Shown here in pieces: positions 44,431 to 56,788 of a stretch of 64,000 bases of DNA. The position numbers were made by a program, and so were the translations under genes. The stretch's first letter is position 1, and each line of letters begins with the position of its first letter. Origin of the DNA: Sanguinoderma infundibulare (Eukaryota; Basidiomycota; Agaricomycetes; Polyporales; Polyporaceae); NCBI GenBank assembly GCA_032821775.1, contig JAVLRN010000001.1, positions 1 through 64,000 on the forward strand. Direction: 5' to 3'. The notes beneath the pieces are model-generated. The model was not told the origin of the DNA. It ran no database searches and was given only the letters and a program-made list of their open reading frames with translations.

Positions 44431-47400
44431 TTCAACCATATTCAACTACAGCGGTGAAGCCGTCCTTTTGGTTCACGTATACGAACTGACGGTTTCTTGA
44501 GCTTGCCCAGACGTCCAGTGGTTACGACCTCGAGGCAAAATGCTTGCCCAAAGCGTATTACCTTACCCGATAGCGGGGCTCCGCGAAGACGGCCATCAAT
44601 AATTAATCCAACTGCGCAGCCCAAGCATTTGAATGCTCGATCACCTGTGCCGCCCACAAGGATTGTTGGTCCAAGGTTACCGCAACACGGATTGAACAGC
44701 GGCCAGTCACGGTAGTGAAATTTCCTTCTCCAGCTGGCGTATGCCCACGAACTCACGGGCGACTTGTGGGTGTATTTCTAGGCTTGACAGGGAGGAGCCA
44801 GGAACTCGTGCTGCGGAGTTGATATTGCGCACACTCAGCCGGGTGGTGCTCTGAGAACCCCAATACGGCAGTCTTGGCGCTCAATATGCCTGGGACAACT
44901 CTCTCCGCTGAGAGTCTCTGACCGTTCTCTCGGGAACGAGTTCGCAGAGTCCGCACCAAGTTTCTGCCCTCGGCCAGTGTGGGAGACGTATGCTGACAAG
45001 TCTGGCGGCTTCCGCCTAGACAATGTCGATCGCTCCCTGAATGTGCGAATGTCGTAACTTCATCACGTCCGCTGACCGCGCTGTCCCACCATCATCAGCG
45101 TGGATGAGAACACGGTAAGCGATACCTCCAACCCGACAAGATCACCACATTAACATTTAGGCATAAACCCGCCGGTCGTTGAGCGTTCGCACGGAGTGGC
45201 AAAGTATCCTTCTGTTCGACCAATCATTTCCAACACAGCTGCCCCTGGCTTACAACTGCTTGAGCGGGGCTGACTACTCCGTCTCTTCTTTGCAAGCGAC
45301 CCTAGCCCCAAAAGGACAACCACTGAGGTATTTTGCATTTGTTCTTCCTCGTCAAACCGGTTGATCGACCCGAATCCGTACGCGCAGAACGTGCTCTGGA
45401 CAAGGCGCGCCCACTCTACCCATGACAGACTCCTCTCACGTCTTTCCACTCGCTCGCCGTGACCCTATCGGAACCATTAGGCGGCGTCTTCCGCTTCTCT
45501 TTCTCGTTCGTTCCACTGCGCATTCGCGTTCGGAATCCCCCCTCCTTAGCGCTTGGCGTGCAGGCCGTCTACCCATGCCCTTAGGGCCAAGGGGCACGGT
45601 GCACGGTGGAGGGAACAGAGTTCGAAGCAACCCTGTTCTCGTCACCCCGGTGCCTGTTCGGCGACAGCCCCGCACCGTGACCTTCACTCGCACCTTTGAC
45701 CCCCTGCGATCGGTGCAAGTGCAAAAGATGCGCCCGCGAACTTCGATGGACTCGGAGCGCGTTGATGCCGACCGACGAGGCAGGCGAGCGCGATGCCAGC
45801 GAGCGAGCGAGCGATTCTTGTTCTCGATCCTCCTGCGACTTTTGTTCTTGCTTTCGACAAGGCCCACCCTTTGTCCTGTAGCCTCCCTTCCTACCCGGGG
45901 ACATGCCTCCACCGAGCCGCTCGGCAGTCCTGGAATGCCCGAATGGAGCAACTCCGCGGCAAGATCCATCCCCTCTCCGGCGCACCATGCGCTCGCTCGC
46001 CCGCACAGTCGCCCTTCGAAAGCGCGTTCGCGTTCGCTGCGCAAACACTGCCGCCGCGCTGCGCGTGCGTCGAACCCGCGCCTCGTAAGTCGAGTAAGCA
46101 AGGAGGCCCACGCACGCGACGCGCGGCGAATGCGCAGAAATCTCCGTGAAAGAAACTCGGAATCACGTATAGCGCATACGCCGTCGGCTTCGCGGCGCGC
46201 GGACATGGCGGACATGATGCGCCGATGACCTGACGGACCGCATGCCACGCCCGCCTGCCGAAACCGTCGAAGAGAGAGCCAGTCGGATCGGGGTCGCATG
46301 AGCATCTGGTGCGCATGCGTGGTCCCTGGCTCGCCTCCCCGTGGCGCGCGCGTCCCGTCCCCGTCGAGGCTCGACGCGGGCGTGGACGTTCTCCATGGAA
46401 GCCGCACGCCGGGCTCGGAACGCTCGACGCGGAACGTGTCTCGTACTGCACCGTACGGGCGTTGGGAGTCAGACGCCCTCGGGTCGCGGTGCTCGGAGCT
46501 GACATGGACGTGGGTGGACGGAGTGAGTCACTGTGTTTGCGCACGCTGCGACCACCGTTCGTTCGTCCGTTCGCAGCCTGCCCTTGTCGATGCGAAAGGC
46601 AACTCGTGCCAGCCCCAGCGGTGGCAGCGGTGGCCGTGTGAGCGCTTCCGGAGAGAGAAGGTTCGCGAGAGCAGGTCCGTGTCCGGGGTCGGGCTTAATG
46701 CGAGGATCTTCGCGGCGCGGCGGACGTGGGTGCGTGCGCGCGTCCGTCTGCCACTCGCGAAGCCTCGGGACCACTAGGGTCGAGCGGGCGAGAGTTCCAC
46801 ACGCGAACGCCCACGCATGCACGCACGCGCAGCCATCGCCCCCGCCAGTGTGTGTCGCGGCAAGGTCCTAGCGGTGGCATATGAGTTTGCCTCCATGTCC
46901 ATCTGCACGTACGACGTCCATCTCGCGACTGCATCGTGCTCGGCCGGACAGTGCATGCGCGCGGGGTTGATTCGAGGATCGTTGGCCCTTGGCTCGGGGT
47001 CTCCCGATTCCCCGGTCCCGAGCGCTGGCGTGACGGCGCAGATAGCGAAGTGTTCGGTTAGCTCGAGGGGGGTGGGGGTGCGGTAATGCGGCCACCTTTC
47101 CGAGACAGTGGAGCAGCCGGCACGCCGCTCTGTCTCCGGGGACAGGTCTGGACGAGGACAGGATGCCGTACGCGTGCAGGGACGCTGCTGCAGGGCAAGG
47201 GGATGACAGTCCAAAATGAGAGCCCGAGACGCTCCGCGATATGAGATATGTGATTCGCGATTTGCAGAGCCGCGGACGCGGGCGGCGGGTCGTATGATTG
47301 GAGGCCGGGAGACGTATACACATGAAGGTACATAATACGACGGGTGCGGGATAATAAGGCGATCTGGGGGAGGAGGACGTGCAAGGATACATGTTCAGGG

Positions 47401-47738
47401 CACAGGGTCCGTTATAGAGCAAGCAGGCAGGAGCAGAAGGCAGCAGTAGTGAACACATGTCTCGAAAAGGAGGAGAACACCGGGGACGTGGTAACGACGA
47501 CGACATTTCGAACGACAAAAAAGTTGAGTGCTCCATTAGTCCGTGCGAGATTAGCGTATGTAGCATAATACCGAGTAGCGACCTGGAAAGCTATCGACGA
47601 GTCCGGGAGTGAGATACGTACGAGCGGATGGCGAAACCAAAACAAATACAGGATGATTCGGAACCAGTCAAGACAAAGCGCGGCCGACTGTCCGAGCGCG
47701 GTTCAGAGGGCACGCAATCGCACGGCGCCTCTCAGCAC
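44431..47738. other. Gene-poor GC-rich region downstream of the HMG gene
   Basis: About 3.3 kb. From 45.4 to 47.0 kb GC content is high and long frames overlap on both strands with Arg/Ser/Pro-rich composition, the usual pattern of chance frames. A GAGC microsatellite (GCGAGCGAGCGAGCGA) lies near 45798. It may hold the untranslated 3' end of the HMG gene or noncoding transcripts; I see no gene. Confidence 0.45.
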
Positions 47739-49503
47739 TCAGCGTCCACCGAATCTATCGTCCCAGTAACTCAGCTGCGCAGCGTGCGCGTTCGACGCGG
47801 AGGCAGTAGCAGCAGACCGCGCGCTCCCGCTCTCGGCCGGCGACGCCTGCAGCGAGTATGGCGAGATAGACGAGTGCGAGTGCATCCCCGTCGACCTCTG
47901 CGACCCCGCCGCGGGCCTCCCATACTGCTGCGACCCCCAGCCGCCGCCCTGTGCCGACGAGCCGTACTGCCCGTACCCTCCGCCGTGCTCCGCAGCGCCG
48001 CTAGGCCGTCTGCCTGAGCCGGGGATGCTGCCGAGCGGAGGGGACGAGAAATAGTCGTGCGAGTTTGCCGGCGTGGTAGCCGCGGGCGAGTTGAGGTCCA
48101 TCGCCTTCGTCGCGGGGGACTCGTTCGGGTAGAAGGCCGAGTTGAGCGTCGGGAACGCGTTCGCGGCGGTCGTCGCAGGGCCGGGGCCCGTGCCGTAGTG
48201 CTGCGCAGACGTCGACGCGCTCGAGCTGCTCGACGCCGTGGACGACGTCGCGCTCGACCACGGGCGCGCGGGCAGCGAGGGCGAGTAGGCATCCGTCTTG
48301 CCGTTCGTCGAGCTGGAGAGCGCGCTTGTCATGGACGACATGGACGATCGTTGTCGGGCGAGGTTGATGTCCAGCGCGGGTAGGACAGGCCAGTTGTTCG
48401 AACGCGCGGGGTCGGCTGAGCGCGGAGGCGCTCGGCTGGTGTCCCAAAGCGTGTGGCCGGAGTGTGCGTTACCATGGGACGGGTACAGGGAAGAGGGCGA
48501 GGAGTTTTGGTAGAGGGACTGAGACTGGTATCCTTGCGTGAGCGTGCCGACGTCGCCCATGGACGCAGGGCGAATAGGACCGACGTTACCCGCGGGGAGC
48601 GAGTGCGAATCTGGGAGATGGGGTAGGCGGGAGGGTTGTCCGGGATGTGGATGGAAATCCGAGGAATAAGGATATGTACATGCAGGTGCGGTCGCGGGCA
48701 CGCCGTCATGCGAATGGTACATGGGCGGGGAGGGGTTGATCGAGTGCGTGCGTGTATACTGGACCTCCTGCGGGGAAGGGATCATGAGGGGGTCGTCTGC
48801 GTCGACGGGGGAGGTGTCCTCGTATGCTGGATCGTCGGGATCCCCGATATGGTTTGGATCTGAGGGATCGTCGTGGCTCGGCTCCGCCTTGCGCTTCTTG
48901 CGCGAGTTGTTCGGCCGCCTGCGGTAGACATAATCGGGGTATTTGGAGTTGAAGTTGTCCTTGAGCTTCTTGGCCTGGTCGAGGTAGAACTTCTTTTCGG
49001 ACTGTGGACCAGGACAAATTCCGAATGAGCACTTCACGCGCGCTGAAAGCCGACGATCATACAAAGTGTACACAAACCATTTCCATAGAGTTCCATTCCT
49101 TGCTGAGGATCTTGCTCACGTCGCCGGTCCGCATCATCTGGTTGGCGGCAGAAATCTGCGGCCTCCGTTTGCGAGCGAAGATCATGAACGCGTTCATTGG
49201 ACGCTTTGGCGTTCCATCCGCGTTCAACGTCTGCGACGTCAGGGCATGATACGGGTCGTCTGTTGCTCACGCACGACCTCGTCAGCGGCGGGCGCGAGGA
49301 CGAGGGATGAAAACACGCGCACCTGGTGAGCTGCTCTCGTTGTCTGCATTGTCTGCACAGTCCTTGAACGCTGCACTGGACTCAGAGTCGGAGGGAGAGC
49401 CGTCCCGATCGTGTCGCGCAAGGTCCGCTTTACCCGCTTCGCGGACAGCGGGCTCGGCAAGTCCCGAAGGGGCGTACTGCGAGGACGAGTGATAGCGACT
49501 CAT
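47739..49503 (-). CDS. HMG-box transcription factor (MATA_HMG/SOX-like)
   Basis: Three exons (49503-49323, 49259-49078, 49001-47739) give 541 residues in frame. The HMG box spans about residues 79-149: PKRPMNAFMIFARKRRPQIS, then ANQMMRTGDVSKILSKEW, then KKFYLDQAKKLKDNFNSKYP and DYVYRRRPNNSRKKRK. The box binds the DNA minor groove and bends DNA. It is followed by a basic stretch likely to act as a nuclear signal. The remaining 380 residues are low-complexity, rich in Ser, Pro, Gly, Gln and Tyr, with a Ser tract (TASSSSSASTSAQ). Relatives in basidiomycetes include regulators of mating response and fruiting; whether this one does so cannot be told. It lacks the context of a mating-type locus: no pheromone receptor or homeodomain genes are seen here. 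Long gene-poor DNA lies on both sides. Confidence 0.92.
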
Positions 49504-52500
49504 GTGCGCAGGAGGCGAGTGGTTGAGGACCGCCACGATGGAGAGCGTTGGGGGTGAACGGGACGAGCAGGAGCGGGGCGCGAGCACGCGGCAGATGTAT
49601 AGCAAGCGAGGGAGTGGCCCTGAAGAGAGGACCCGGAGGTGGAGATTAGACGCTTGTGATGAGGCCCGGTCTGCTCGCTCGAGAACAAGGCAGGAGGAGG
49701 AGTGTGGCAGAAACGGCTGGCGTTATAGGCGAGGGGGATAGTGGAGGGAATGGAGTGGTGGAAAGGGCAGGAGGCCGTGTTCTCTGGCGCATTCCGGAGA
49801 AGTCAGGGAGAGGAGGACATTAGACGAACCCTCGAAACGGCCGGGGGGAGGGAAGAAATGGGCTGTACGTAGGCACGCTCGACCAATAAGCGGCCCTGTC
49901 GACGGCGAGAGTGACTGGCGAGTGACCGTTCTGACCGTTCCAGGCCAGAATACTCGACCAGAAATCGCCGATTTTTCCACTGCTCGCCGTGCACCCGGAT
50001 CTCCCTCGCGAGTTTGCCTTTTTAGATTCGTCCAGACTGGCGGTCTCTGCTTTCGGCTAGCTTTGATTTCTCTGTCACGAACGAGCCCCTTCTCCAGTCA
50101 CAGCGCCCACCATCGCTCGGTCCCATGATGTCTTTTTCCCCAGCCCGGCATGGCGGCCTCACATGCACCCATCGTGAGTGGTGCAAACCGAAACCGTCAC
50201 CCCGTCGCACGGCGCAGAAACAGCTATCGCCATCGAGCGTATCCACTGCCACTGCCGCCACCGACGCGACGCGACGAGCAGTCTAAGGATGGCAGGAAGA
50301 ACAGCGTCGGCCCGAGCCAGACGCTTGGCTCTGACATTTGCCCATGATCTAGATTGCCCTGCACCCCGTTCCCGTACTGATCTGTGCCGGCAATCCGAAC
50401 GTCGTGATGCAGGCTCGAGCGAGGCGAGCTCGAGATGGAGCCGATCCGAGTCGACGAACGAGGACGACCGATGGTCCGAGGGGGCTCGAGTCGTCCGGGA
50501 TTCAGATGAGCGCACTGGAAGCCATGCGGGCGTGCCTTCTGCCAGCATCGGAAGGGATGCCCCGCGCCGGTCGAGCGAGCGAAGGGCCTGAGGACCCTGG
50601 ACAAGGCGGACGGCTAACCCCAACGCGTTCCCGTGCGAAGCCCTGTCGACGTCGGAGATTCTGCCCAGCTGCTGGCATTTCGCGGAACCTGTCGCCGCTT
50701 CCATCCAGGCGGTCAAATCCGCTGATGCAGCCACGACCGAGCCCCGGCACAGCGCGACCGTACCCCTCCGCAACCGCAACCGCAACCGCAACGGGCAACG
50801 GGCTACAGGCAACGGGACAAGAGACCAGCAGCTGACGGCACCATTCGCACCTCTACGCACCTATTGAACAGTCGCACACGGAGGCCGAGATGATAACATC
50901 TCGCTCGCCGGCGGCTGAGGCCCTGAGGAAGGACACGCGCAGGCGCACACGGTCGCTCTCAGATCAAGGACGGCATGAGAGATTGGCAGGAAGATCTGCT
51001 GAATGTGCCGCACAGCGTAGTTTATCGGAAGAATACTCCCCACCCACCATTCATTCATATTACAGCCATTCATTCATTTCCCCCCCCGCCAGATCCCCAG
51101 CTTGGCCCAGAACCCTCCGCCACCCCCGCCCCGGGACGACGGTGAGGCTCCGCGACCGACGCGTCTAGCTGCCAGCGCGCGACGCGCGACTCGCGCCGTC
51201 CGGAATTCGACAGGAAGCGGCCGCCGTACGGTCGGGGTTCGCCGTCCTGTGATCCTGGGCTTCTCCTTGATACTTACGTTGATACCGAGCTCGTGCCGAA
51301 GGCCGTCCAGGACGAGGCCGAGAAAGATGTGACCGGCGGTGAGCATGAGCACGAGCATTTGATTCCACGCGATTTCGGCGGAAAATGCGAGCAATGTCTT
51401 GCACTCGTGTTCCTTACTCCGGTGATGTCCCGATCTTCGATTGCTCGCCCTCGAACTCGGTGCTGACTGAGATCCACACACGCGGTCCCTGAAGCTGAAG
51501 CCTTGCCACTTTCAGCCCCCACTCAGCCGCCGGATCGCCACGTGTAGCGGCCTGATCGAACCGTCGTCGACTCGGCGCATCATCTCCATAGACGCATGAC
51601 ACCCGTGGTTGCGCTCGAACGCCCCCGAGGATGTCGTTCGCATTGTCTGGCTGTCGAACAACGGCATAACAGGGCATAACCCCGCTCGCGCCGCGTACAG
51701 CTTTCATGCCCAATCTGCACCGCAGTCCGAGACATTCCCCAGCTCGAAAACGGTCGTGCCGCTGTCGATCGGTCGTGGTGGCGTCGGTTCCCTCTGCTAC
51801 CCACAGCGCACCAACAACGCGGGCGGGTTCGCTCTGATGCGTCGTCTGCTGACAGGCCGCGTTCGCGTCGAGCGGCCTCGCTGTGCGCCCCACACCCAGT
51901 CACTCTTGCTAGAAGGCTCTCCGGAGGGCCCCCAAATCAGCACGCAGCGCACCTCTGACCAGACGGTTGGTCTTCTCCACGTCCATCGATGCTCTCTTGG
52001 AAGCTGATGTGACCCAATCCCGACCGGATGGACATCGATAGCTGCATTCGCAGCGGGTTCGGTGGCGTTGCGGGCCCCATCCAGGGCCCCAGCGCTCCTG
52101 GACGAGGTTTGGACATGTCTGTAGAAAATCACCCTGGGCTCTGGGTCTACGTGCACGTTGCGCACGCTTCGATCTTTGTTGGAAATCCTTTCGCTACGAA
52201 CGTCAGTGCTGCGTGGCGGCTACCGCGGCTCCACGCGTGCGCCTGGCGTCTAGCCCGGGCGGGTCGGTGAGGGCGTCGGGTGAGATGTTCGTTAAGCGTG
52301 CTGTCGATGTGGGCGAAATTGGCGTACGTCATCCTGCGTTGTGCACGTCTAGACCGACGATCAAACAGGTGTTTGTGCGCTCCCCTCGTCGATCGACGTC
52401 CGTCGTCTAGTGCTCCCGATTAGCCCAACCCCGCAACCGAGCCTCGGCCATCCCATATCCAGTAATCCTCCCCAGTGTCCAACATCAACGCAATTATGCG

Positions 52501-55210
52501 CAACCCGCCCAACGCGCAAACGCAAAGCTGCAAGTCGTCCGCACGCACGACGGCGCACGCTGCCAGAACAGTCGACCGCACATCGTGGCACTTCGCCCGA
52601 CAGCGGCGGCGATATCAGGCTTGGCAGAAGCACGGCCGGCCTTCTTTCCGCCGAGATTCGACAAACGAAAGTCCGCCCGCGCGACGACGCTGCCACTCAC
52701 GCCCACCCCACCGCGCTGCATTGACGTCCGATGCACGGACGGTCAAACTCTCACATCCGCGCCTTCTTTCGTCCTCGAAACCGCGCGGTCCGCCGACACA
52801 ATGCGCGAGGGGAGGCGGGTCGTCGGAGACGCCGTCGGTGATTGCGAACGTCCACCGCTCCGCATGTGACCACGACTGCAGCTGCTCGCCCTGCGTCGTG
52901 CAGAGGTCATTTGGCCAGGCTTGGTGAACCGTGACGCGGTTGGCCAGCGGGTGAGAAGCATCCTCGTGCTCCCGAGCCCGAACGCGGAGTCATGAGGTCC
53001 GCGTTTCCCCTTCCGCGCTACGAAGAACCGGCAGGGCGTGTCTCGCCCCCTCGCGTCTGCTGCCCCGTGACGACGCCGGCGTCGCTACTGATGTCATCTT
53101 ATGTCCTGTGGCGGGCGAAAGTGAGGCGGGGCTGAGAAAAAACATGGACATGAGCAGCGGTACGCCCGCGCGGCGCGGCGAGGCTCGAAGGTTGGAGCGG
53201 CCACATATGGGATTTGTCGCCGCGATCGACGGTCGGCACCCACACAGGCTAGCATGCTGCCCCACAGAGAAGGTCGGACGGACGAGCACGCACCGGGAAC
53301 TTAAGGCACGCGCTCAGGTGCTCGGAGGTTTGATAGAGCTCGAAGATAGGAGAGCGCATGAGCCACCCCGACGCGACCACCTCGACGTCCTTGGCCACCG
53401 ACGATCGCGAGGTATGCTATGCGTTCCTTTGCAAGCCGCCTGAAACACGCAGGTCAGCTTCCACGCACGTCAGACTGGGAGGAGGGGAAGCCGGGGCCCA
53501 GGCACGCGCGGCGGACGTGCCACAACACGCGCCTCCATGCCGACTCTCCGCGACGCCGCACGGGAGTATTTGATGGGATTCTGTGACGGCCAGTATGGCC
53601 TTTCGCCCTCCCAGAACGCAGCGGTGGAGAACGCCGCGCCGGCTTGTGGAGGGCGACGGCAGGGTGGATCCGGTAGTAGGTACTCACCGACCAATGCTGC
53701 AAATTTTAGGGCTGGACCGTGACGGGTCGCTTGAGCGGGTAGAAGCGCACCCCTGGGTCTCGTACGTGTCCGGCCATCTTTCTCCCTTTGCCAGAAGCGG
53801 GGCGGAGTGGGTATCTTCTTTTCTTGCACTGCAGCCGCCCCTCAGCAGTTCCGCATCAGGCTTAGCCAGAGAAAACCTCGCGCGGGGCTTCAATGCGTTG
53901 GCGAGCAGAGTGCATAGCTTGATGCTTAACTCATTGCGCACTCTAACGGGTGATAGCCTCGGAAGCGGCAGCCTCTTCTGCGAGGCGCGCTCGACGGCCA
54001 CCATTCTAAATGCCAACCCAATTGAGCGAGGAGCTTGCCGAAAACAAGATTGAAGGGCGGAATGAATAGGCGTACCATATTGGACCTGGGCAGCTTGATT
54101 CCCGAATAGGCATCGAATGAGGAGTGGAACAGAGTTTGCGTCCCGTGCCACCTGTGATTGGTGGGAGTGGGAGTTTGATCGCCACCCAAACCCTGTCGCT
54201 GGCACATGAAGTCAAACCGTGCCCAATGACACGCCGCGCCCATGAAGGTCCGAAGGAAGCAGGATGCTGACCACAAGTGCAGGGGTTTGGAAGCTGGCGT
54301 CAACGTTTATGCGCCCTGTGAGAGCCGGAGGCTCTACTCCACGCGGTTCCCAGCATAAGAGCGAAAGAGAGTGAGAGGGTTTTGGCACGGACTATTGGTA
54401 GCGTGCCAGACGCGACACCGAGCGGGAGGTAGGCGGAATTTACGGTGGATACCGTCGGCCATGCCATAACTCCCACTGGGCGGGCGCGGTCGCGCGTCTC
54501 ACGCTTCGTCAAGAATCCGCTTGACGGTGCGAGCCGCGTTGCGAGCGTGGGCGGATGCGGCTATGAATAGAAGGCGAAAAGGATCTGCCCTCGAGCCAAG
54601 GCACATTCTGGGCGTGCTTCCCGCCTGAGCTGAGGCAATTCTGGGCGCGCTCCTGAGGACGTGGACTCGGAATCTTGGAAGCACGGCCGAGCACGCCATG
54701 GCCGGCGTGCTTGTGTGCGCTGTGGAAATCGGGAGCTTTCAGCATTGGATTCCATCATCGGAATTGGAGCTCCAGACGGAACTGGGACTCGGAGACGTAC
54801 TCCTGGTTCGATAACGGGCAAAAGCTCCGCGAGTGCCTGTCCCTTCCACCCCGTCAGAACCTCCTGGATGTCGTCACGGGTTCGCATTTCGGGCACGAAG
54901 GTTCTTGTATATGGGTATTTCCGCCGCAGGTATTTCTGAGGTGAAGCAGAGCAGGGCCAATATTTTCGAGGCAGGTCGTGGATGCGGTTGAAGACTGTAT
55001 GCGCCCCCTGTGGCACGCGCTAACATGGCGAAAACGGAGCACTGCATCTGAGGTCTGTCACGTGTGACCGAACAATAATCGATCATCTCACCACGTCGCC
55101 GCAGACAAGCGTTAGGTTTGCGTTCGACTCGAGTCATCCGACGACCAGCATCAGGGGGACAACGACCAGGCTTAGCGGTGAACAGGGAAAGTACAGCGGT
55201 AGCTTGAGAA
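49504..55210. other. Long gene-poor region upstream of the HMG gene
   Basis: About 5.7 kb, GC-rich, with many overlapping low-complexity frames and no recognisable family. Items seen: an ACCGCA-type hexamer repeat near 50765-50795, ATTCATTCAT repeats near 51050-51075, and a minus-strand open stretch near 51420-51282 with a hydrophobic run (LVLMLTAGHIFLGLVLDG) directly before a GTAAGT donor that I could not extend into a gene. It may be a long promoter and leader of the HMG gene. Confidence 0.45.
50764..50796 (+). repeat. ACCGCA hexanucleotide microsatellite
   Basis: About four consecutive CCGCAA/ACCGCA units followed by GGGCAACGGG repeats. Low complexity only. Confidence 0.7.
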
Positions 55211-56788
55211 ATGAAGAACCGCATCCTTGACGCGAGTATGTGTCAGAGAAGCTCGTGGGCTCGGCTCCTGATTTCTCATCCGTTCTGCAGACTTTCCCCG
55301 CACGCTCGACCAACGTGTGTACCACCTGGGCCTCCGCGCAGGCGAGGTCGCCAATCGCATCGTGCGTCTCTGCCGCGTTCATCTACCCTGCACGAACAGT
55401 CGCGCTAACCAATGACATGTTAGATCACGCTAGGTGCACCTTCGCGAGCTCATGGCGTCGCTTCTTATCTCGACCCAACCCCACCCCCGTTCGAACTAAC
55501 GTCCGAGAGGGGTTTCACGACCATCACCGGCCGTTACAAGGGCGTGCCGGTGTCGATAATCAGCATTGGCATGGGATACCCCAACGCAGATTTCTTCGTG
55601 CGCGAGACAAGAGAATGTCTCAGCGGTGACATGGTCGTGGTGAGGTCAATGGCATTCTTGGTGTCCATGCGCTAGTCGAGTGTTTCAACTGACATCGCTC
55701 CTCTCATATGAATTTGCCGTATTCAAGGCTCGGGTCCTGTGGCGCGCTCATTGATGTCCCGGTGGGTTCCGTCGTGGCGCCAAAGGGCAGCATTGCCGTC
55801 ACGAGGAATTACGATTTCGACTTCGTTTCTGCAACTTCAGACGGGCAGCCTTACAGGTTCAGCAAACCGGTATCTCTTCACCTTCTTGCCGCGGAACATA
55901 GCCGACTAGTCTCTGCATTATAGGTCATGGCCGACCCGGTCCTGCACGACGCAGTAAGGTTTCATTCATTTGCGTCCTTTGAAAGACTAGTCCGAACTCG
56001 AAGCCAAAAATAGGTGGTGAAGGCGTTGAGGGCTACCAAACCTCCCGAGATCAATACCTCGATCGTAGACGATACCCTCAATGCGTCAGCAGACAGGTAG
56101 GGTGGTTTTCCAGCGCCTTCCCTCATCCACTGGGCTAAGGGCTATGGACATGCAGCTTCTACTCCTCCCAAGGACGCCAGACGTCATTCCCCGACCACAA
56201 CTCGGACCTCATTTCCCGCCTCGTGGACACACACAAGGACGTAGCGACTCTCGAGGTATGCCTCTGTCGCGTTCTAGCTCAGGTACCGCTCTCACGCCGC
56301 GCTGACCTGCCAAGATGGAGACGTTCCATATCCTGCACCTCGCCGCGTGCTGGGACATCGAGGCGCAGAACGGGAGAGCAGAAGAACCCCCCTTGCAGCA
56401 CGCGCCTACCGAGCCTTCGATTCCGCGCGTGCACTCGCCGTCGACGCAGACAAAGATCCCTGACGTGACTGCGTCCGCAACCGGGAGCCAGCCCCTCAGC
56501 CCTCCACCCCGCATCCGGGCGGCGGCTGCGCAGATGGTATTTGCCTCGCGCACGTCACAGGACTTCATAACGCCCCAGGAAGTCGCGACGATTGAGGCGT
56601 GGACCGGGCGCGCGGTGCTCGAAGCCTTGGCCGGTCTCGAGATCGCACCTGACGTAAGTAGCCTGCTGTTTCAGCTCGATTCCACCACTGACAGTGACTC
56701 GCTCGTCGGTGCGTGACCGCAGCGGCTGCACGAAGAGGTCGGAAGCGTCTGGGAAATCAAGGGCGGTGCTGAGGCGGTCCGCCGGTAG
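55211..56788 (+). CDS. Uridine phosphorylase (NP-I family)
   Basis: Nine exons (55211-55235, 55291-55361, 55424-55644, 55728-55869, 55924-55953, 56014-56096, 56156-56255, 56315-56653, 56723-56788) sum to 1077 nt, giving 358 residues. The protein reads MKNRILDANFPRT, VYHLGLRAGEVANRI, ITLGAPSRA, ERGFTTITGRYKGVPVSIIS and IGMGYPNADFFVRETRECL. It continues RLGSCGALIDVPVGSVVAPK, YDFDFVSATSDGQPYRFSKP and LEMETFHILHLAACWD. This matches fungal uridine phosphorylases, which split uridine with phosphate into uracil and ribose-1-phosphate for pyrimidine salvage in the cytosol. A Pro/Ser-rich insert (PRVHSPSTQTKIPDV) near 56.4 kb makes it longer than bacterial forms. The last exon gives RLHEEVGSVWEIKGG, the expected family end. 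Frame is intact. Confidence 0.94.

Noticed and set aside
45422..46407. Overlapping long frames on both strands (268 and 323 residues)
   Set aside because: Both are Arg/Ser-rich, overlap over nearly their whole length, lack domains and fit chance frames in GC-rich DNA.
47739..49503. Mating-type locus around the HMG gene
   Set aside because: HMG proteins can be mating regulators, but no homeodomain, pheromone or receptor genes are present in the window.
50159..50860. 233-residue minus-strand frame upstream of the HMG gene
   Set aside because: Low complexity, overlapped by open frames on the other strand, no domain.
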